From contig CAJHNH020001112.1 in assembly GCA_905116865.2 (NCBI GenBank), positions 1,712,932 to 1,776,931 of the forward strand: 64,000 bases of DNA, in the 5' to 3' direction. Source of the DNA: Candidula unifasciata (taxonomy: Eukaryota > Mollusca > Gastropoda > Stylommatophora > Geomitridae). Shown piece after piece: positions 57,901 through 61,325 of this stretch; positions within the stretch are counted from its first letter, which is position 1; every line of letters begins with the position of its first letter. The notes under the pieces are model-generated. The model was not told where the DNA came from, did no database searches, and saw only the letters and a list, made by a program, of their open reading frames with translations. A program made the translations under genes and the position numbers.

Positions 57901-59629
57901 AAGGTTTAAAGTTGAATTTTTTGTTAAAGTGATTTGGCTTTCAGGTCCACCCAGCAGGAAATGGGTGCCAGGCAAAGTCCTGAAAGTAAATGCTTCCAGC
58001 GTGACGTCGACAGCATCACCCGTTGAGTGCGTGCTGATTGGTCTTTAACAATATGAGTCTGGCATCATATACCAGATGTGCCACTGGTATGAAAAGTGAA
58101 TTTTACTTTTTTTTTTTAAACTTGACTATCTCAGCCTGAAAGATTCTAGGTAATGAGTCTGAGGTCCTGACATTCAGGCTGCCTGAAACCTAAAAAGAGC
58201 CTGAATCAGTCAGAATGAGACAGGCGTAGTCTTTCTTGACCACATAATGAAGTATCGTCTTCATGAAGAATGTGTCACTCTCCTTCCTATGTTTTTTTTG
58301 TTTTTTTTTTGTTTATAAGGTATATATTTTTTTTTAATGCCAGTATTCACCACAAACATTCTATTACAGTAACACTAATAAAATGATGCCCCCTCCCCCC
58401 AATTAGGTACCAGTACTGTGTACCCTTGCATTCCACCTGTAGAAACAAGCACTGCTCCTTCCTCTCTTTGAGCATAAGAATAATTGGAGTGTGCAAGGTA
58501 AAAACTTACAGCAGATCTATGCCAGTCAACTGAAATGTTAACCAGGATGTTAAGACCAATCTTTGATTAGACCACACCATAGAGAGGTGCTGAAGGATCT
58601 TGGCTGATTTATCAAGAAAAGATTTAAAACCATAAATAAACTCACAAAAAGTATATCACTTATTGTAATCAGTAATGGCTGATTTATGTACTCAACTCCC
58701 ACGTGGGTTCTGAGACTTCATTTAGGGGAACAAAGAATAGACCCACTTCCCCCTTCCCCAGCAAGCATGTTGTAGGAGACAACTAATCAGGGGTGTTTCC
58801 TTCAAAGTTAGAGTACATCTGCCTGAGAGGCAAGGAACCAACAGTCTATACAAATGAACCAGACCTTTAAAATGGATGCAAGTCCCGGATCAAGACCAAA
58901 GTATAGGAGTGGACAAACAACCAGAACTTTCCGCCTGAGTTTACAGACGGTGAATGCTAAGAAGGCAATGACGAAGGCCTGTGGTCCCTTGTGAGACAGT
59001 TTCAGTAGGGTTCAGTATTACTACACCACATAATTCTGGTATTTACAGAGATACCTGAACATACCTCATGCACTGTCTAAGACGCATGGAAATGTAATTA
59101 ACTCCAATTGAATAGACTTAGAGAGAATGCCTTGTGACACCATACCATACAAAGCATACATGGGAAGAGAAGAAGGGCGTAGAGCACGGGGTAGACCAAG
59201 AACAAGATGGAAGGATAACATCAGAGAAACTCTACAACAGCATGATGTGCCTATGGTCGAGGCAGCCAGAAGAGCTAGAAACAGAACCTTATATCTCCCT
59301 CGACACCCACAGCGGTAAAAGAGGAAGTGAAGAAGAAGAAGAAGAAGAATAGACTGTTATGGTTTATTCTTTGAGAAGTAGAAGACCATTAAAGATAAAT
59401 ATCATTTTCATAATTTCAGGTGGAGTGGCTCAACTCCTACAATGACAGAGCAAGATCAGAAATTCTGCCTTTGCTGGAAGGGGATCAGGCAGCCATCAAC
59501 TGGTTTCATGACAGGACACAAAGAATTGATACCAATCTCTACAAGTACAACAACTCTGCCTCACAAACCTGCATCACTCCTATATTTTATCTAGCTATCC
59601 TAGGAATATTTCTGCAACTGATGTTCTAA
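10412..59629 (+). CDS. XPNPEP2: Xaa-Pro aminopeptidase 2-like gene (GPI-anchored, M24B), 3' 18 exons
   Basis: This metallopeptidase removes the N-terminal residue before proline from peptides. Visible exons give about 572 codons (one of the two alternative exons counted), against roughly 650-700 for the family. About 80-120 N-terminal residues, including the signal peptide, must be encoded left of the window. All introns are GT-AG and every phase matches. Two creatinase-like domains ([19 protein letters not shown]) precede the M24 domain with metal ligands in [27 protein letters not shown] and RLE. The last exon ends in a hydrophobic tail ([15 protein letters not shown]) typical of a GPI signal, which favours XPNPEP2 over cytosolic XPNPEP1. 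The introns hold the Polinton and many repeats. Confidence 0.93.
10690..10950 (+). mobile_element. LINE 3' fragment with GA microsatellite
   Basis: Fragmented frames resemble the LINE endonuclease/RT C-terminal end, a 'GHIERH'-like match followed by '[18 protein letters not shown]'. A (GA)n run at about 10847-10903 interrupts it. A related remnant is at 55780-55920. Confidence 0.45.
11270..11421 (+). mobile_element. LINE 3' end with (GAA)n tail
   Basis: 'atatctccctc(a/g)acacc' followed by gaagaag repeats matches the ends of the fragments at 18345-18610 and 59110-59350. The tail at 11370-11418 is a pure GAA run. Confidence 0.5.
11652..11804 (+). CDS. XPNPEP2: XPNPEP2-like exon
   Basis: Acceptor ttcccttaag, donor gtgaga. 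It encodes [15 protein letters not shown] ... [14 protein letters not shown] and joins in phase 1 to both neighbours (153 bases). Confidence 0.88.
11895..12095 (+). mobile_element. SINE-like family S3 copy
   Basis: It carries the core 'ttacttccccaggac...cctggtacccattttaggctggg', shared in near form with 15300-15440, 19255-19370, 45345-45500, 45595-45780, 46250-46460, 50555-50640 and (-) 57930-58055. The right end contains a tRNA-like tail ('cgcctaagccacggacgc'). Confidence 0.55.
12096..13640. other. Intron sequence with little recognisable content
   Basis: No exon or ORF is supported. At 12430-12500 'gacaggttcaattcccggcac' is a good tRNA B-box, and the sequence after it ('ggtaactatagc..tcgatttttatgttgtc') recurs near 16910-16975, so it is another SINE-like remnant. 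Confidence 0.5.
13650..13885 (-). mobile_element. tRNA-derived SINE family S2, minus strand
   Basis: This is the reverse complement of the copy at 18655-18895: the B-box reads as 'ggaatcaaacccag' on the plus strand, with 'cgcctaagcgagagacg' at the tRNA head and 'tgacgttgcagaaccaacc' at the tail side. Confidence 0.7.
14100..14455 (-). mobile_element. tRNA-derived SINE family S6 copy
   Basis: It is similar to 50920-51265 and, inverted, to 23215-23545. On the minus strand the head carries 'gtggtctcgaggcatggcg' (A-box) and 'ggttccgggttcaaac' (B-box). It is followed by 'ggatttttt..acttggacttc' and ends in the 'gagttcgtgcactg' region. Confidence 0.65.
14600..14800 (+). mobile_element. tRNA-derived SINE family S4 copy
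   Basis: It begins 'agtggtcaagtcgtttgcc' (A-box) and 'cgtgggttcgttttag' (B-box), then 'tgcaatttttacagagat'. A second, more divergent copy follows at 14945-15100 and an inverted one lies at 23700-24000. Confidence 0.65.
14945..15100 (+). mobile_element. SINE family S4, second copy
   Basis: 'gatctagtcatttgcctcacg', 'tgcaatttttgcagagattc' and 'gtgacactctcgacagatag' align with the copy at 14600-14770. Confidence 0.55.
15590..15890 (+). mobile_element. Decayed LINE fragment (RNase H family, terminal part)
   Basis: 'gataatgagaaagccaatag' resembles the 'GNE(K/H)AD(R/L)LA' end of the RNase H domain, and 'gaagtggtgaaggctctctgg' matches the 'DVVRALW' segment of the copies at 30640 and 40020 (-). It is full of stops. 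Confidence 0.45.
16190..16390 (+). mobile_element. LINE terminal fragment (same RNase H family)
   Basis: The part 'gaattggaactcttcgcttgc' ... 'ccgagtgcgctgatgtcgatt' matches the 3' end at 17830-17930 and 30820-30900, ending in 'attcaacatttaacattc'. Confidence 0.45.
16391..17574. other. Intron: GAA-rich tract and unclassified sequence
   Basis: Positions 16490-16740 are a purine-rich (GA/GAA) degenerate stretch. At 16850-16990 there is a SINE-like remnant with 'ttggtcaagtgcattagtac'. No exon is supported; the ORFs here are low-complexity. Confidence 0.5.
17575..17670 (+). CDS. XPNPEP2: XPNPEP2-like exon
   Basis: Acceptor aaatctag, donor gtgagt. It encodes [20 protein letters not shown] ... 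VVTALDETA, a strong match to 'SWQEKVAxVR ... VVTALDEIAW'. Phase 1 on both sides; the split codon with the next exon gives Trp. Confidence 0.93.
17770..17935 (+). mobile_element. LINE terminal fragment (RNase H family)
   Basis: Fragments resembling 'GTIST(G)TLRWLL' and 'TWECPG' match the minus-strand copy at 39800-39960 ('[14 protein letters not shown] ... LWECPECC'). Confidence 0.5.
18345..18610 (+). mobile_element. LINE 3' fragment (family with [10 protein letters not shown]...RWKDN)
   Basis: 'gaatgccttctgatgctatacc', the 'agagggacgtagagcaagag' stretch and 'atctccctcgacacccgaag' match 59120-59320 closely. It ends in A/G-rich sequence. Confidence 0.6.
18655..18895 (+). mobile_element. tRNA-derived SINE family S2
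   Basis: A-box 'tgtggctaagtcgatg' and B-box 'ggattcgatcccag' are at tRNA-like spacing. The body includes 'ggtttcgacagtggtatcaa', 'gcaatggcaaactacagg' and 'ggttctgcaacgtcctg'. Other copies are at 13650-13885 (-), 35495-35680 (+), 35995-36215 (-) and 54040-54285 (+). Confidence 0.8.
19390..19690 (+). repeat. 11-12-bp minisatellite (cattgaaaaac)n
   Basis: About 27 units with small changes. It ends 20 bases before the next exon's first base, so it occupies the branch-point region of that intron. The repeating Phe-rich minus-strand ORFs over it are artefacts. Confidence 0.92.
19711..19792 (+). CDS. XPNPEP2: XPNPEP2-like exon
   Basis: Acceptor tttttttcag. It encodes (W)[26 protein letters not shown], an unmistakable family segment. 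The donor CAG|GTTTGA is weak but is the only one whose phase (2) fits the next exon at 23021. Confidence 0.92.
20120..21760 (+). mobile_element. S1 SINE-like copy split by a 35-bp satellite
   Basis: The left flank 'tacgggccccattgtggg' matches the S1 5' part (8388). The right flank from 21540 ('cacctggaatgtcgtcc ... ttggagcttacagctggtaaac') and the AAG tail at 21740-21760 match its 3' part. The array lies at the matching internal point. Confidence 0.7.
20141..21540 (+). repeat. 40 copies of a 35-bp satellite, nearly identical
   Basis: The unit begins 'attgtggggataagaag' and ends 'gactactgtctcct'. The array length is 1400 bases, exactly 40 units, and I see no internal variant except the last base. 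Perfect uniformity implies very recent expansion, or assembly from a consensus. Confidence 0.96.
22440..22500 (+). repeat. (AC)n microsatellite
   Basis: ACAC runs with a few CG and AT interruptions; the surrounding intron shows no gene. Confidence 0.9.
23021..23153 (+). CDS. XPNPEP2: XPNPEP2-like exon
   Basis: Acceptor cgtttcacag, donor gtaagg. It encodes [20 protein letters not shown] ... [10 protein letters not shown], the variable Cys-containing loop between the two N-terminal domains. It joins the previous exon in phase 2 (Arg codon) and the next in phase 0. It is less conserved, so it was placed from phase and neighbours. Confidence 0.85.
23215..23545 (+). mobile_element. tRNA-derived SINE family S6
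   Basis: Head 'gagtggtcttgaggcatgg' (A-box), then 'tgaggttccgggttgga' (degenerate B-box). The body 'acttggacttctagtaattcc' and 'gagttaaaaatctacctag' is the reverse complement of the copies at 14100-14455 and 50920-51265. Confidence 0.7.
23700..24000 (-). mobile_element. SINE family S4, minus strand
   Basis: On the minus strand it reads 'ggtgaagtggtcaagctgt', 'ttgcctcatgctctgaaagtc' and then the shared tail. It matches 14600-14770. Confidence 0.55.
24340..25045 (+). mobile_element. LINE 3' fragment with internal 39-bp duplications
   Basis: It shares 'gtggtcaagcat' and 'tgagagcatgca' with 49090-49150, then RT C-terminal motifs and the 3' part seen at 8110-8290. The codons for YGCESWT are repeated about five times at 24419-24640. 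Confidence 0.65.
24419..24640 (+). repeat. 39-bp tandem repeat inside a LINE RT remnant
   Basis: The unit 'acggatgtgagtcgtggacc' plus 'atgttctctgaagcaactt' encodes [13 protein letters not shown] and is repeated. The intact copy at 49160-49190 has it only once. Confidence 0.8.
25087..25197 (+). CDS. XPNPEP2: XPNPEP2-like exon
   Basis: Acceptor gtctgcag, donor gtgagt. It encodes [16 protein letters not shown] ... [16 protein letters not shown], phase 0 on both sides, corresponding to the 'VRIWIGTSYTMYGIY' region of vertebrate enzymes. Confidence 0.9.
25198..27720. other. Intron with unclassified sequence, one coding-like remnant
   Basis: No exon is supported. At 26189-26450 adjacent frames look like once-coding sequence ('[17 protein letters not shown]', '[13 protein letters not shown]'), probably a gag-like or retroposed remnant I cannot identify. 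A short (TA)n run is at 25961-25982. Confidence 0.4.
27720..28312 (+). other. Homopolymer-distorted second copy of 26570-27460, likely assembly artefact
   Basis: Landmarks such as 'caggtgttagctgg', 'gagtggatgtt' and 'ggaggcttgagaagctgg' occur in the same order at 26578, 26630 and 27415, and again at 28079, 28131 and 28273. In the second set G, C, A and T runs are swollen and the stretch stops at the N gap. Confidence 0.75.
28313..28329. other. Assembly gap of 17 Ns
   Basis: Only N characters are present. The actual missing length is unknown. Confidence 1.
28935..29190 (+). mobile_element. LINE 3' fragment
   Basis: 'gacattctacataatctgagc', 'ttggctcataaacagcatcc' and 'ggccatgtagaatgttatgg' match the 56455-56550 family. 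The 3' part 'gtgatgagagtgac' is also shared. Confidence 0.6.
29271..29357 (+). CDS. XPNPEP2: XPNPEP2-like exon
   Basis: Acceptor ttttcccacag, donor gttagt. It encodes [29 protein letters not shown], matching 'SPIxLxKAVKN..E..GMRxAH'. Phase 0 on both sides. Confidence 0.93.
29415..30910 (+). mobile_element. LINE RNase H and 3' remnant, split by a solo LTR
   Basis: The RNase H motifs [18 protein letters not shown] and VNDSHSMF are at 29425-29640, with stop codons between them. After the LTR the element resumes at 30644 ([13 protein letters not shown] ... [11 protein letters not shown]) and ends near 30910 in 'aattaaacattaaacat'. A related minus-strand copy is at 39800-40240. Confidence 0.75.
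29805..30638 (-). mobile_element. Solo LTR (834 bp) with 5-bp target duplication GATGC
   Basis: Read on the minus strand it starts TGTCAGGGTTCGCCC and ends GGTTCCTGACA. GATGC flanks it at 29800-29804 and 30639-30643. It contains a TATA-like site (tgtatatacac near 30540) and an AATAAA on the minus strand near 29931-29936. No internal retroelement genes remain, so it is a recombination product. A 5-bp duplication fits Ty3/Gypsy, BEL or retrovirus-like groups. Confidence 0.85.
30955..31205 (+). mobile_element. SINE-like family S1 copy
   Basis: It runs from 'gaataaaccctctgctccc' and 'aacaagcatgtcataggaag' through to 'gagtttacagctggtgaag' and a short AAG tail, like 58725-58965. Confidence 0.6.
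31206..32363. other. Intron with an (AC)n microsatellite
   Basis: (AC)n runs at 31588-31642. The rest is AT-rich with no recognisable gene or repeat. Confidence 0.6.
32364..32414 (+). CDS. XPNPEP2: XPNPEP2-like exon (51 bp)
   Basis: Acceptor gttcttcatcag, donor gtaatg. It encodes [17 protein letters not shown], matching 'RDAVAxIxFLxWLExE'. Phase 0 on both sides. Confidence 0.9.
33000..33215 (+). mobile_element. SINE-like family S1 copy
   Basis: 'ggagcgcatctgcctgaga', 'tctgtaaaacggatgtgcat' and 'gctggagtttacagcagatg' match the S1 body. Confidence 0.55.
33480..34290 (+). repeat. Palindrome-plus-(AC)n composite array with flanking (TA)n
   Basis: The inverted pair 'tattttcaaagaatac' / 'gtattctttgaaaata' recurs about five times (33725, 33830, 33925, 34030 and 34135, with variants), separated by ACAC runs. 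(TA)n blocks lie at about 33506-33570 and 34190-34250. Each palindrome could form a hairpin of about 16 pairs. It resembles a microsatellite-associated mobile unit. Confidence 0.85.
34760..34821 (+). CDS. XPNPEP2: XPNPEP2-like exon
   Basis: It encodes [20 protein letters not shown], matching the 'G.xTE(F/V)(S/T)AAxxLExxR' segment, with donor gtaagc (phase 2). The acceptor (gtcgtgaag) has a poor pyrimidine tract, but it is the only AG that keeps phase 0 with the previous exon. Confidence 0.78.
34865..35295 (+). mobile_element. LINE terminal fragment with Cys/His knuckle region
   Basis: '[19 protein letters not shown]' and '[17 protein letters not shown]' are typical of the 3' end of jockey/I-type LINE proteins after RNase H. 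It ends in an AGAAGAAG tail after a G-rich run at 35185-35212. Confidence 0.6.
35495..35680 (+). mobile_element. SINE family S2 copy (5' truncated)
   Basis: It begins at the B-box 'gttagatcccagcatcgg' and continues with 'gttggtttcgactgtggtatc' and 'ggttctccaacgtcctg'. Confidence 0.7.
35795..36345 (+). mobile_element. S1 SINE-like copy carrying a nested S2 copy
   Basis: S1 sequence (aacaagcattacataagag at about 35862 to 'ggagtttacaccttgtgaac' at 36320) is interrupted at about 35995-36215 by a minus-strand S2 SINE with B-box 'gggatcgaacccgg' and the 'cgcctaagccacagacgc' head. Confidence 0.65.
36500..36720 (+). mobile_element. SINE-like family S5 copy
   Basis: 'ggtgacacaaagtgccacc', 'atgaggatcacccgtgga' and 'ccggcaaaagccagggcgg' recur at 50160-50345, 55495-55690 and, inverted, 54600-54795. 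Confidence 0.65.
36794..36943 (+). CDS. XPNPEP2: XPNPEP2-like exon with first metal-binding Asp
   Basis: Acceptor tatttcttag, donor gtaagt. It encodes [20 protein letters not shown] ... LLDSGGQY. The Asp of LLDSGG is the first M24 metal ligand, and the His of IIHYSP matches the substrate-binding position. Phases 2 and 2. Confidence 0.95.
37080..37480 (+). mobile_element. Decayed LINE RT fragments
   Basis: 'LVYGSESW' (about 37098) and a second 'TYGFEPWA'-like motif (37338) are RT C-terminal signatures, followed by 'gccacggtggactgg'-like sequence near 37438. They are broken by many stops. Confidence 0.45.
38225..38640 (-). mobile_element. LINE RT C-terminal fragment, minus strand
   Basis: The frame at 38390-38617 ([44 protein letters not shown]) is a clear RT C-terminal domain of a non-LTR element, 5' truncated. 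A further decayed piece continues left. Confidence 0.75.
39402..39560 (+). repeat. Two-copy tandem duplication, about 73 bp
   Basis: 'agataaacagatcaacaaag' at 39424 and 'agataaacggatcaacaaag' at 39497, with 'agtgacacagcacgtgctt' versus 'agtgactgacagcatgtgct' following. Confidence 0.7.
39622..39682 (+). CDS. XPNPEP2: XPNPEP2-like exon with second metal-binding Asp
   Basis: Acceptor ctgctgcag, donor gtaaac. It encodes [20 protein letters not shown]. The Asp of TTDVT is the bridging metal ligand. The Leu codon spanning the junction replaces the Trp found in vertebrates. Confidence 0.95.
39800..40240 (-). mobile_element. LINE RNase H and terminal fragment, minus strand
   Basis: The minus-strand frame includes [26 protein letters not shown] and [14 protein letters not shown], which is the same family as 29415-30910. 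It is interrupted at its upstream end by a (GT)n run at 40255-40302 inside the frame region. Confidence 0.7.
40255..40316 (+). repeat. (GT)n(GA)n microsatellite
   Basis: A pure GT run followed by a short GA run, sitting in LINE sequence. Confidence 0.95.
40923..40992 (+). CDS. XPNPEP2: XPNPEP2-like exon
   Basis: Acceptor acttttctag, donor gtaagt. It encodes [23 protein letters not shown], matching 'EAYTRVLxGxIxLxxLxFP'. Phases 0 and 1. Confidence 0.94.
41005..41830 (+). repeat. Degenerate minisatellite, about 54 bp, about 9 units
   Basis: Units contain 'gatatcttatctctcagt' and 'ctgtattacatcttcacaatg'. The first unit is separated from the rest by a LINE insertion (41058-41361). Confidence 0.85.
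41058..41361 (+). mobile_element. 5'-truncated LINE insertion with 11-bp target duplication
   Basis: It is flanked by ATATCCTATCT at 41047-41057 and 41362-41372. The frame [20 protein letters not shown] ... [15 protein letters not shown] is the C-terminal part of a non-LTR RT protein, and the copy ends in 'taagtaagtgaagtga'. It is largely open, so it is young. The related copy at 54485-55015 is interrupted. Confidence 0.88.
42110..42214 (+). CDS. XPNPEP2: XPNPEP2-like exon with active-site His
   Basis: Acceptor cctttccag, donor gtaggt. It encodes [20 protein letters not shown], then [20 protein letters not shown] holds the metal-ligand His and VHE the substrate-binding His. Phase 1 on both sides. 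Its donor can join either 46593 or 46779. Confidence 0.96.
42846..44570 (+). repeat. About 16 copies of a 110-bp satellite derived from the S1 SINE
   Basis: Each unit includes 'ctgtaaactctggcagaaac' and 'ttctggttgttcatctactt', the reverse complement of the S1 3' end, plus 'gcagttgtacggtctg'. The last unit runs straight into more S1-like sequence ('gggctttagtcttgtttc'). The repeated 60-residue ORFs are by-products. Confidence 0.93.
44571..46592. other. Intron with S3 SINE copies, poly(G) and TCATCA runs
   Basis: S3-like copies lie at 45345-45500, 45595-45780 and 46250-46460; the last ends in a B-box-like 'catgaacccacaacctttgg'. A poly(G) of about 26 bases is at 45939-45964 and another G run is at 46230-46250. 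No exon is found here. Confidence 0.6.
46593..46670 (+). CDS. XPNPEP2: XPNPEP2-like alternative exon A (78 bp)
   Basis: Acceptor acatttaaag, donor gtatgg, phase 1 on both sides. It encodes [18 protein letters not shown] then YANQYYSD. It shares 15 of 26 residues with exon B. It lies in the segment between VHE and EPGYYEDG, near the substrate pocket. Confidence 0.85.
46779..46856 (+). CDS. XPNPEP2: XPNPEP2-like alternative exon B (78 bp)
   Basis: Acceptor tcacacaaacag, donor gtagga, phase 1 on both sides. It encodes [18 protein letters not shown] then TSYQYFSD. Its splice sites look somewhat stronger than those of exon A. The intron between A and B is only 108 bases. Confidence 0.88.
46857..47719. 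other. Intron without recognised feature
   Basis: No exon found. A poly(C) run lies at 47427-47444; the rest is unclassified. Confidence 0.5.
47720..48180 (-). mobile_element. LINE RT C-terminal fragment, minus strand
   Basis: Minus-strand frames '[20 protein letters not shown]', '[16 protein letters not shown]', '[18 protein letters not shown]' and '[18 protein letters not shown]' follow the usual order of a non-LTR RT terminus, with one frameshift near 48000. Confidence 0.8.
48181..49069. other. AT-rich intron sequence
   Basis: Homopolymer C and T runs lie at 48390-48430. Nothing else is recognised. Confidence 0.5.
49070..49400 (+). mobile_element. LINE 3' fragment
   Basis: 'ctgtggtcaagcatcaaaa', 'YGCESWTI' codons at 49165-49190 and 'ttggctaataaacagcattt' match 24340-24800 and 56455-56520. 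Confidence 0.65.
50160..50345 (+). mobile_element. SINE-like family S5 copy
   Basis: Shared 'acacaaagtgccaccacgcgg' in near form and 'ggcaaaagccagagttggg'; compare 36500-36680. Confidence 0.65.
50920..51265 (-). mobile_element. tRNA-derived SINE family S6, minus strand
   Basis: The tRNA-like head at the right has a minus-strand A-box 'gtggtctcgaggcatggc' and B-box 'cggtttcaaacccagg'. The body contains the complement of 'gtccacgtaaaaaaaa' and extends to 'gtgctccgttctacttc' at the left. Confidence 0.75.
51266..53921. other. Long intron stretch without recognised elements
   Basis: ORFs of 60-105 codons occur but lack codon-level or motif support. No exon of the host gene is missing here, since phases connect across it. 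Confidence 0.55.
53922..53998 (+). CDS. XPNPEP2: XPNPEP2-like exon with both metal-binding Glu
   Basis: Acceptor tttgctttcag, donor gtcagt. It encodes (E)[19 protein letters not shown] ... ATPK. The Glu of EPG and the Glu of RLE complete the metal site. Phases 1 and 0. Confidence 0.96.
54040..54285 (+). mobile_element. SINE family S2 copy, decayed
   Basis: 'gcgttggtttcaacagcgat', 'gtaatggcaaactacag' and 'ggttctgaaaagttctgt' match 18655-18895, and the A/B boxes are mutated. Confidence 0.65.
54485..55015 (+). mobile_element. LINE 3' fragment interrupted by an inverted S5 SINE
   Basis: The LINE parts at 54495-54565 and 54793-55015 match 41065-41350. Between them lies an S5 copy on the minus strand (about 54570-54790), which ends in 'ctacctacctacctac'. 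Confidence 0.7.
55495..55690 (+). mobile_element. SINE-like family S5 copy
   Basis: 'acacaaagtgccacaatgtgg' in near form and 'agagccagggtggggcttc'; compare 36500-36680. Confidence 0.6.
56125..56223 (+). CDS. XPNPEP2: XPNPEP2-like exon
   Basis: Acceptor tctccccag, donor gtaaac. It encodes [20 protein letters not shown] then [13 protein letters not shown], the 'F(E)xITLVPxxxxLID' segment after the catalytic core. Phase 0 on both sides. Confidence 0.95.
56385..56755 (+). mobile_element. LINE 3' fragment (best copy of its family)
   Basis: A readable C-terminal RT remnant ([32 protein letters not shown]) is followed by the 3' part shared with 8110-8290. It is the reference for the family. Confidence 0.75.
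57025..57050 (+). repeat. Poly(G) tract
   Basis: About 26 G with no interruption; potential G-quadruplex. Confidence 0.9.
57060..58720. other. Intron: minor repeats only
   Basis: A repeated word shared with 18966-19045 ('aggaggcatg..ctcagc..atggtga') lies at 57398-57470, and a minus-strand S3 copy lies at 57930-58055. No gene evidence. Confidence 0.5.
58725..58965 (+). mobile_element. SINE-like family S1 copy
   Basis: 'gaacaaagaatagacccac', 'agcaagcatgttgtaggag' and 'tgagtttacagacggtgaa' define a well preserved S1 body. Confidence 0.7.
59110..59350 (+). mobile_element. LINE 3' fragment with GAAGAA tail
   Basis: The frame [20 protein letters not shown] ... [18 protein letters not shown] is open, followed by a GAAGAA tail. 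It lies 69 bases upstream of the last exon. Confidence 0.75.
59420..59629 (+). CDS. XPNPEP2: XPNPEP2-like last exon with GPI-signal tail
   Basis: Acceptor taatttcag. It encodes [20 protein letters not shown] ... [11 protein letters not shown], then a polar stretch (NNSAS as a possible cleavage area) and the hydrophobic end [15 protein letters not shown] before TAA 59627-59629. A short polar linker plus terminal hydrophobic tail without basic residues after it fits GPI anchoring. Confidence 0.94.
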   Translation: MEWLNSYNDRARSEILPLLEGDQAAINWFHDRTQRIDTNLYKYNNSASQTCITPIFYLAILGIFLQLMF

Positions 59630-59631
59630 AC

Positions 59632-59791
59632 CAGTGATTCCCAAACTCTGCATCACGATCTCTTCACAGGGGCGCTGCAGAATATTTGAAGTTACATTCG
59701 AATAGCCATACTTTAACTTAGGTTAGGTCGCAGTGGAAAAATTTTAACTGAGAAAAAGGTGCTGCGACTAAGAACAGTTTGAGAAACACTG
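59632..59791 (+). mobile_element. hAT-like MITE (160 bp) at the stop codon
   Basis: The ends CAGTGATTCCCAAAC and GTTTGAGAAACACTG are inverted with 13 of 15 matches, a hAT-type terminus. The flanks TTCTAAAC (59624-59631) and CCCTAAAC (59792-59799) form an 8-bp target duplication with two mismatches. The host stop codon lies inside the left flank, and the element opens the 3' UTR. Confidence 0.8.
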
Positions 59792-60259
59792 CCCTAAACT
59801 ATTATCCATATGTTTTATATTATTATTTGTCATGTTTTGTAATGTAAAGGTTATATCTTGAGAATATTCTCTACTAGCTATCCTAACACTAGTGCAGAAT
59901 AGATAAGGAGAACTCACTCAGGACCCAGGACATGGTTCTTCTTATCAGAAATTCCATTTCTCCAGATGAGAATTCAAGCTAGAAAAATTTCATGCGATAA
60001 ATAAATTGTTCTTCACAACACAAATTTGCTACACCTGAGATCGCCTTAAATGGTTTGCACTGTATTTCTTCACATGATTTCCTAAACTTGTAATATTGTT
60101 TTTATTTGTCGTTGTTTTGTTTTTTACGGATCCTTGTTTGTCATAAATGGCATATAGTGATGAAAATGTAAAGAATGTGTTCCAGATCTTCATGTGCCTC
60201 TTGTATACAGTGTCAGCCCTATATTCTTGTGAGTAATTAAAGTTTGATAGGTAATCTTC

Positions 60260-60530
60260 ATCTTCTCATGGTTCAACGGCTGTAAACTCAAACATAAAGT
60301 TCTGGTTGTCCACCCACTTCTTAATTTGATCTTAAAATTATTCTTTGTTCATCATCTGTAAGCTCCAGCAGAAAGTCCTGGTTGTCCATCCACTTCTAGA
60401 CTTTGGTCTTGTTCCACAGCTTGATCTGAATATTATTCTTTGTTTACCATCTGTAAGCTCCAGCAGAAAGTCCTGGTTGTTATCCATGTGAACTTTGGCT
60501 TTGTGTCAGGGTCTGAGTTTTGCATGCCTA
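60260..60530 (-). mobile_element. S1 SINE-like copy with 2-3 tandem partial units
   Basis: 'agctccagcagaaagtcctgg' appears at 60361 and 60456 (95-bp period), with a divergent unit at about 60284. It is the same S1 3' segment that forms the 110-bp array at 42846-44570. Confidence 0.7.
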
Positions 60531-60979
60531 TTCATTTTACTGGCTTATTTTCAACTGAACACAAAAGCAGCTAGAATCATTCTTGCTTCTGTAGTCAAGT
60601 ATTCATATTGTTTTGTTCTTTGACACAAATTTGCTTAGTCCCTAATATTATGTAATGCAATTGTATTTTCTCTATATTATAAATAATGTTTCTTAACTTT
60701 TGCTTCAATAATGAATAGAAAAGCTAAAGGCTGTAACTTCCATAGTTGCTGCCTTATATAGTAACAGTTGTTTCAGCTTACAGTGTGTGTACAATTTCAC
60801 ATACCCCCAGACATTTCTCATGGACTTTATTTTTATACACTAAATTGATGAAAGTTGAATACAAGCTTAACTCTTATAGCTAAAATTTTGCTCTAAAGTG
60901 AATTCTTTATTATTCTATACAATTTTGTAAATTCACCTAAAGTCAATCTACAAAAGCAGTTTTTGTATGGAAGATAAAG

Positions 60980-60985
60980 AATAAA
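60980..60985 (+). terminator. Candidate poly(A) signal of the XPNPEP2-like gene
   Basis: AATAAA lies about 1.35 kb after the stop codon, and a second is at 61160-61165. Neither has further support; the MITE and S1 copy would lie in the 3' UTR if these are used. Confidence 0.35.
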
Positions 60986-61325
60986 GAAATAGACACAAGA
61001 GATGATTGTCTTAAACATATATATATATGATACTAAATTTAACAGATTAACTGGTACTGGAAGGGAAATAAATTTGTCATATTTGAGAAATTCAAAATCT
61101 TTGTAAATTAGTTACTGAAACTGTTCAATTTGCACATAAGAATGAATACCTTTTGGTTCAATAAATCAACTGACAGTTTTTTTATTTGCGTCTCGGTCAT
61201 TGATAGTTTTAGGCATACAGGCTTTCCTGGCAACTAATAAAACTGCGCTATTGGATACAATGTTTTTTTTTTTCCTTCAAACTATATATACATATACACA
61301 CACACATATATATATATATATATCA

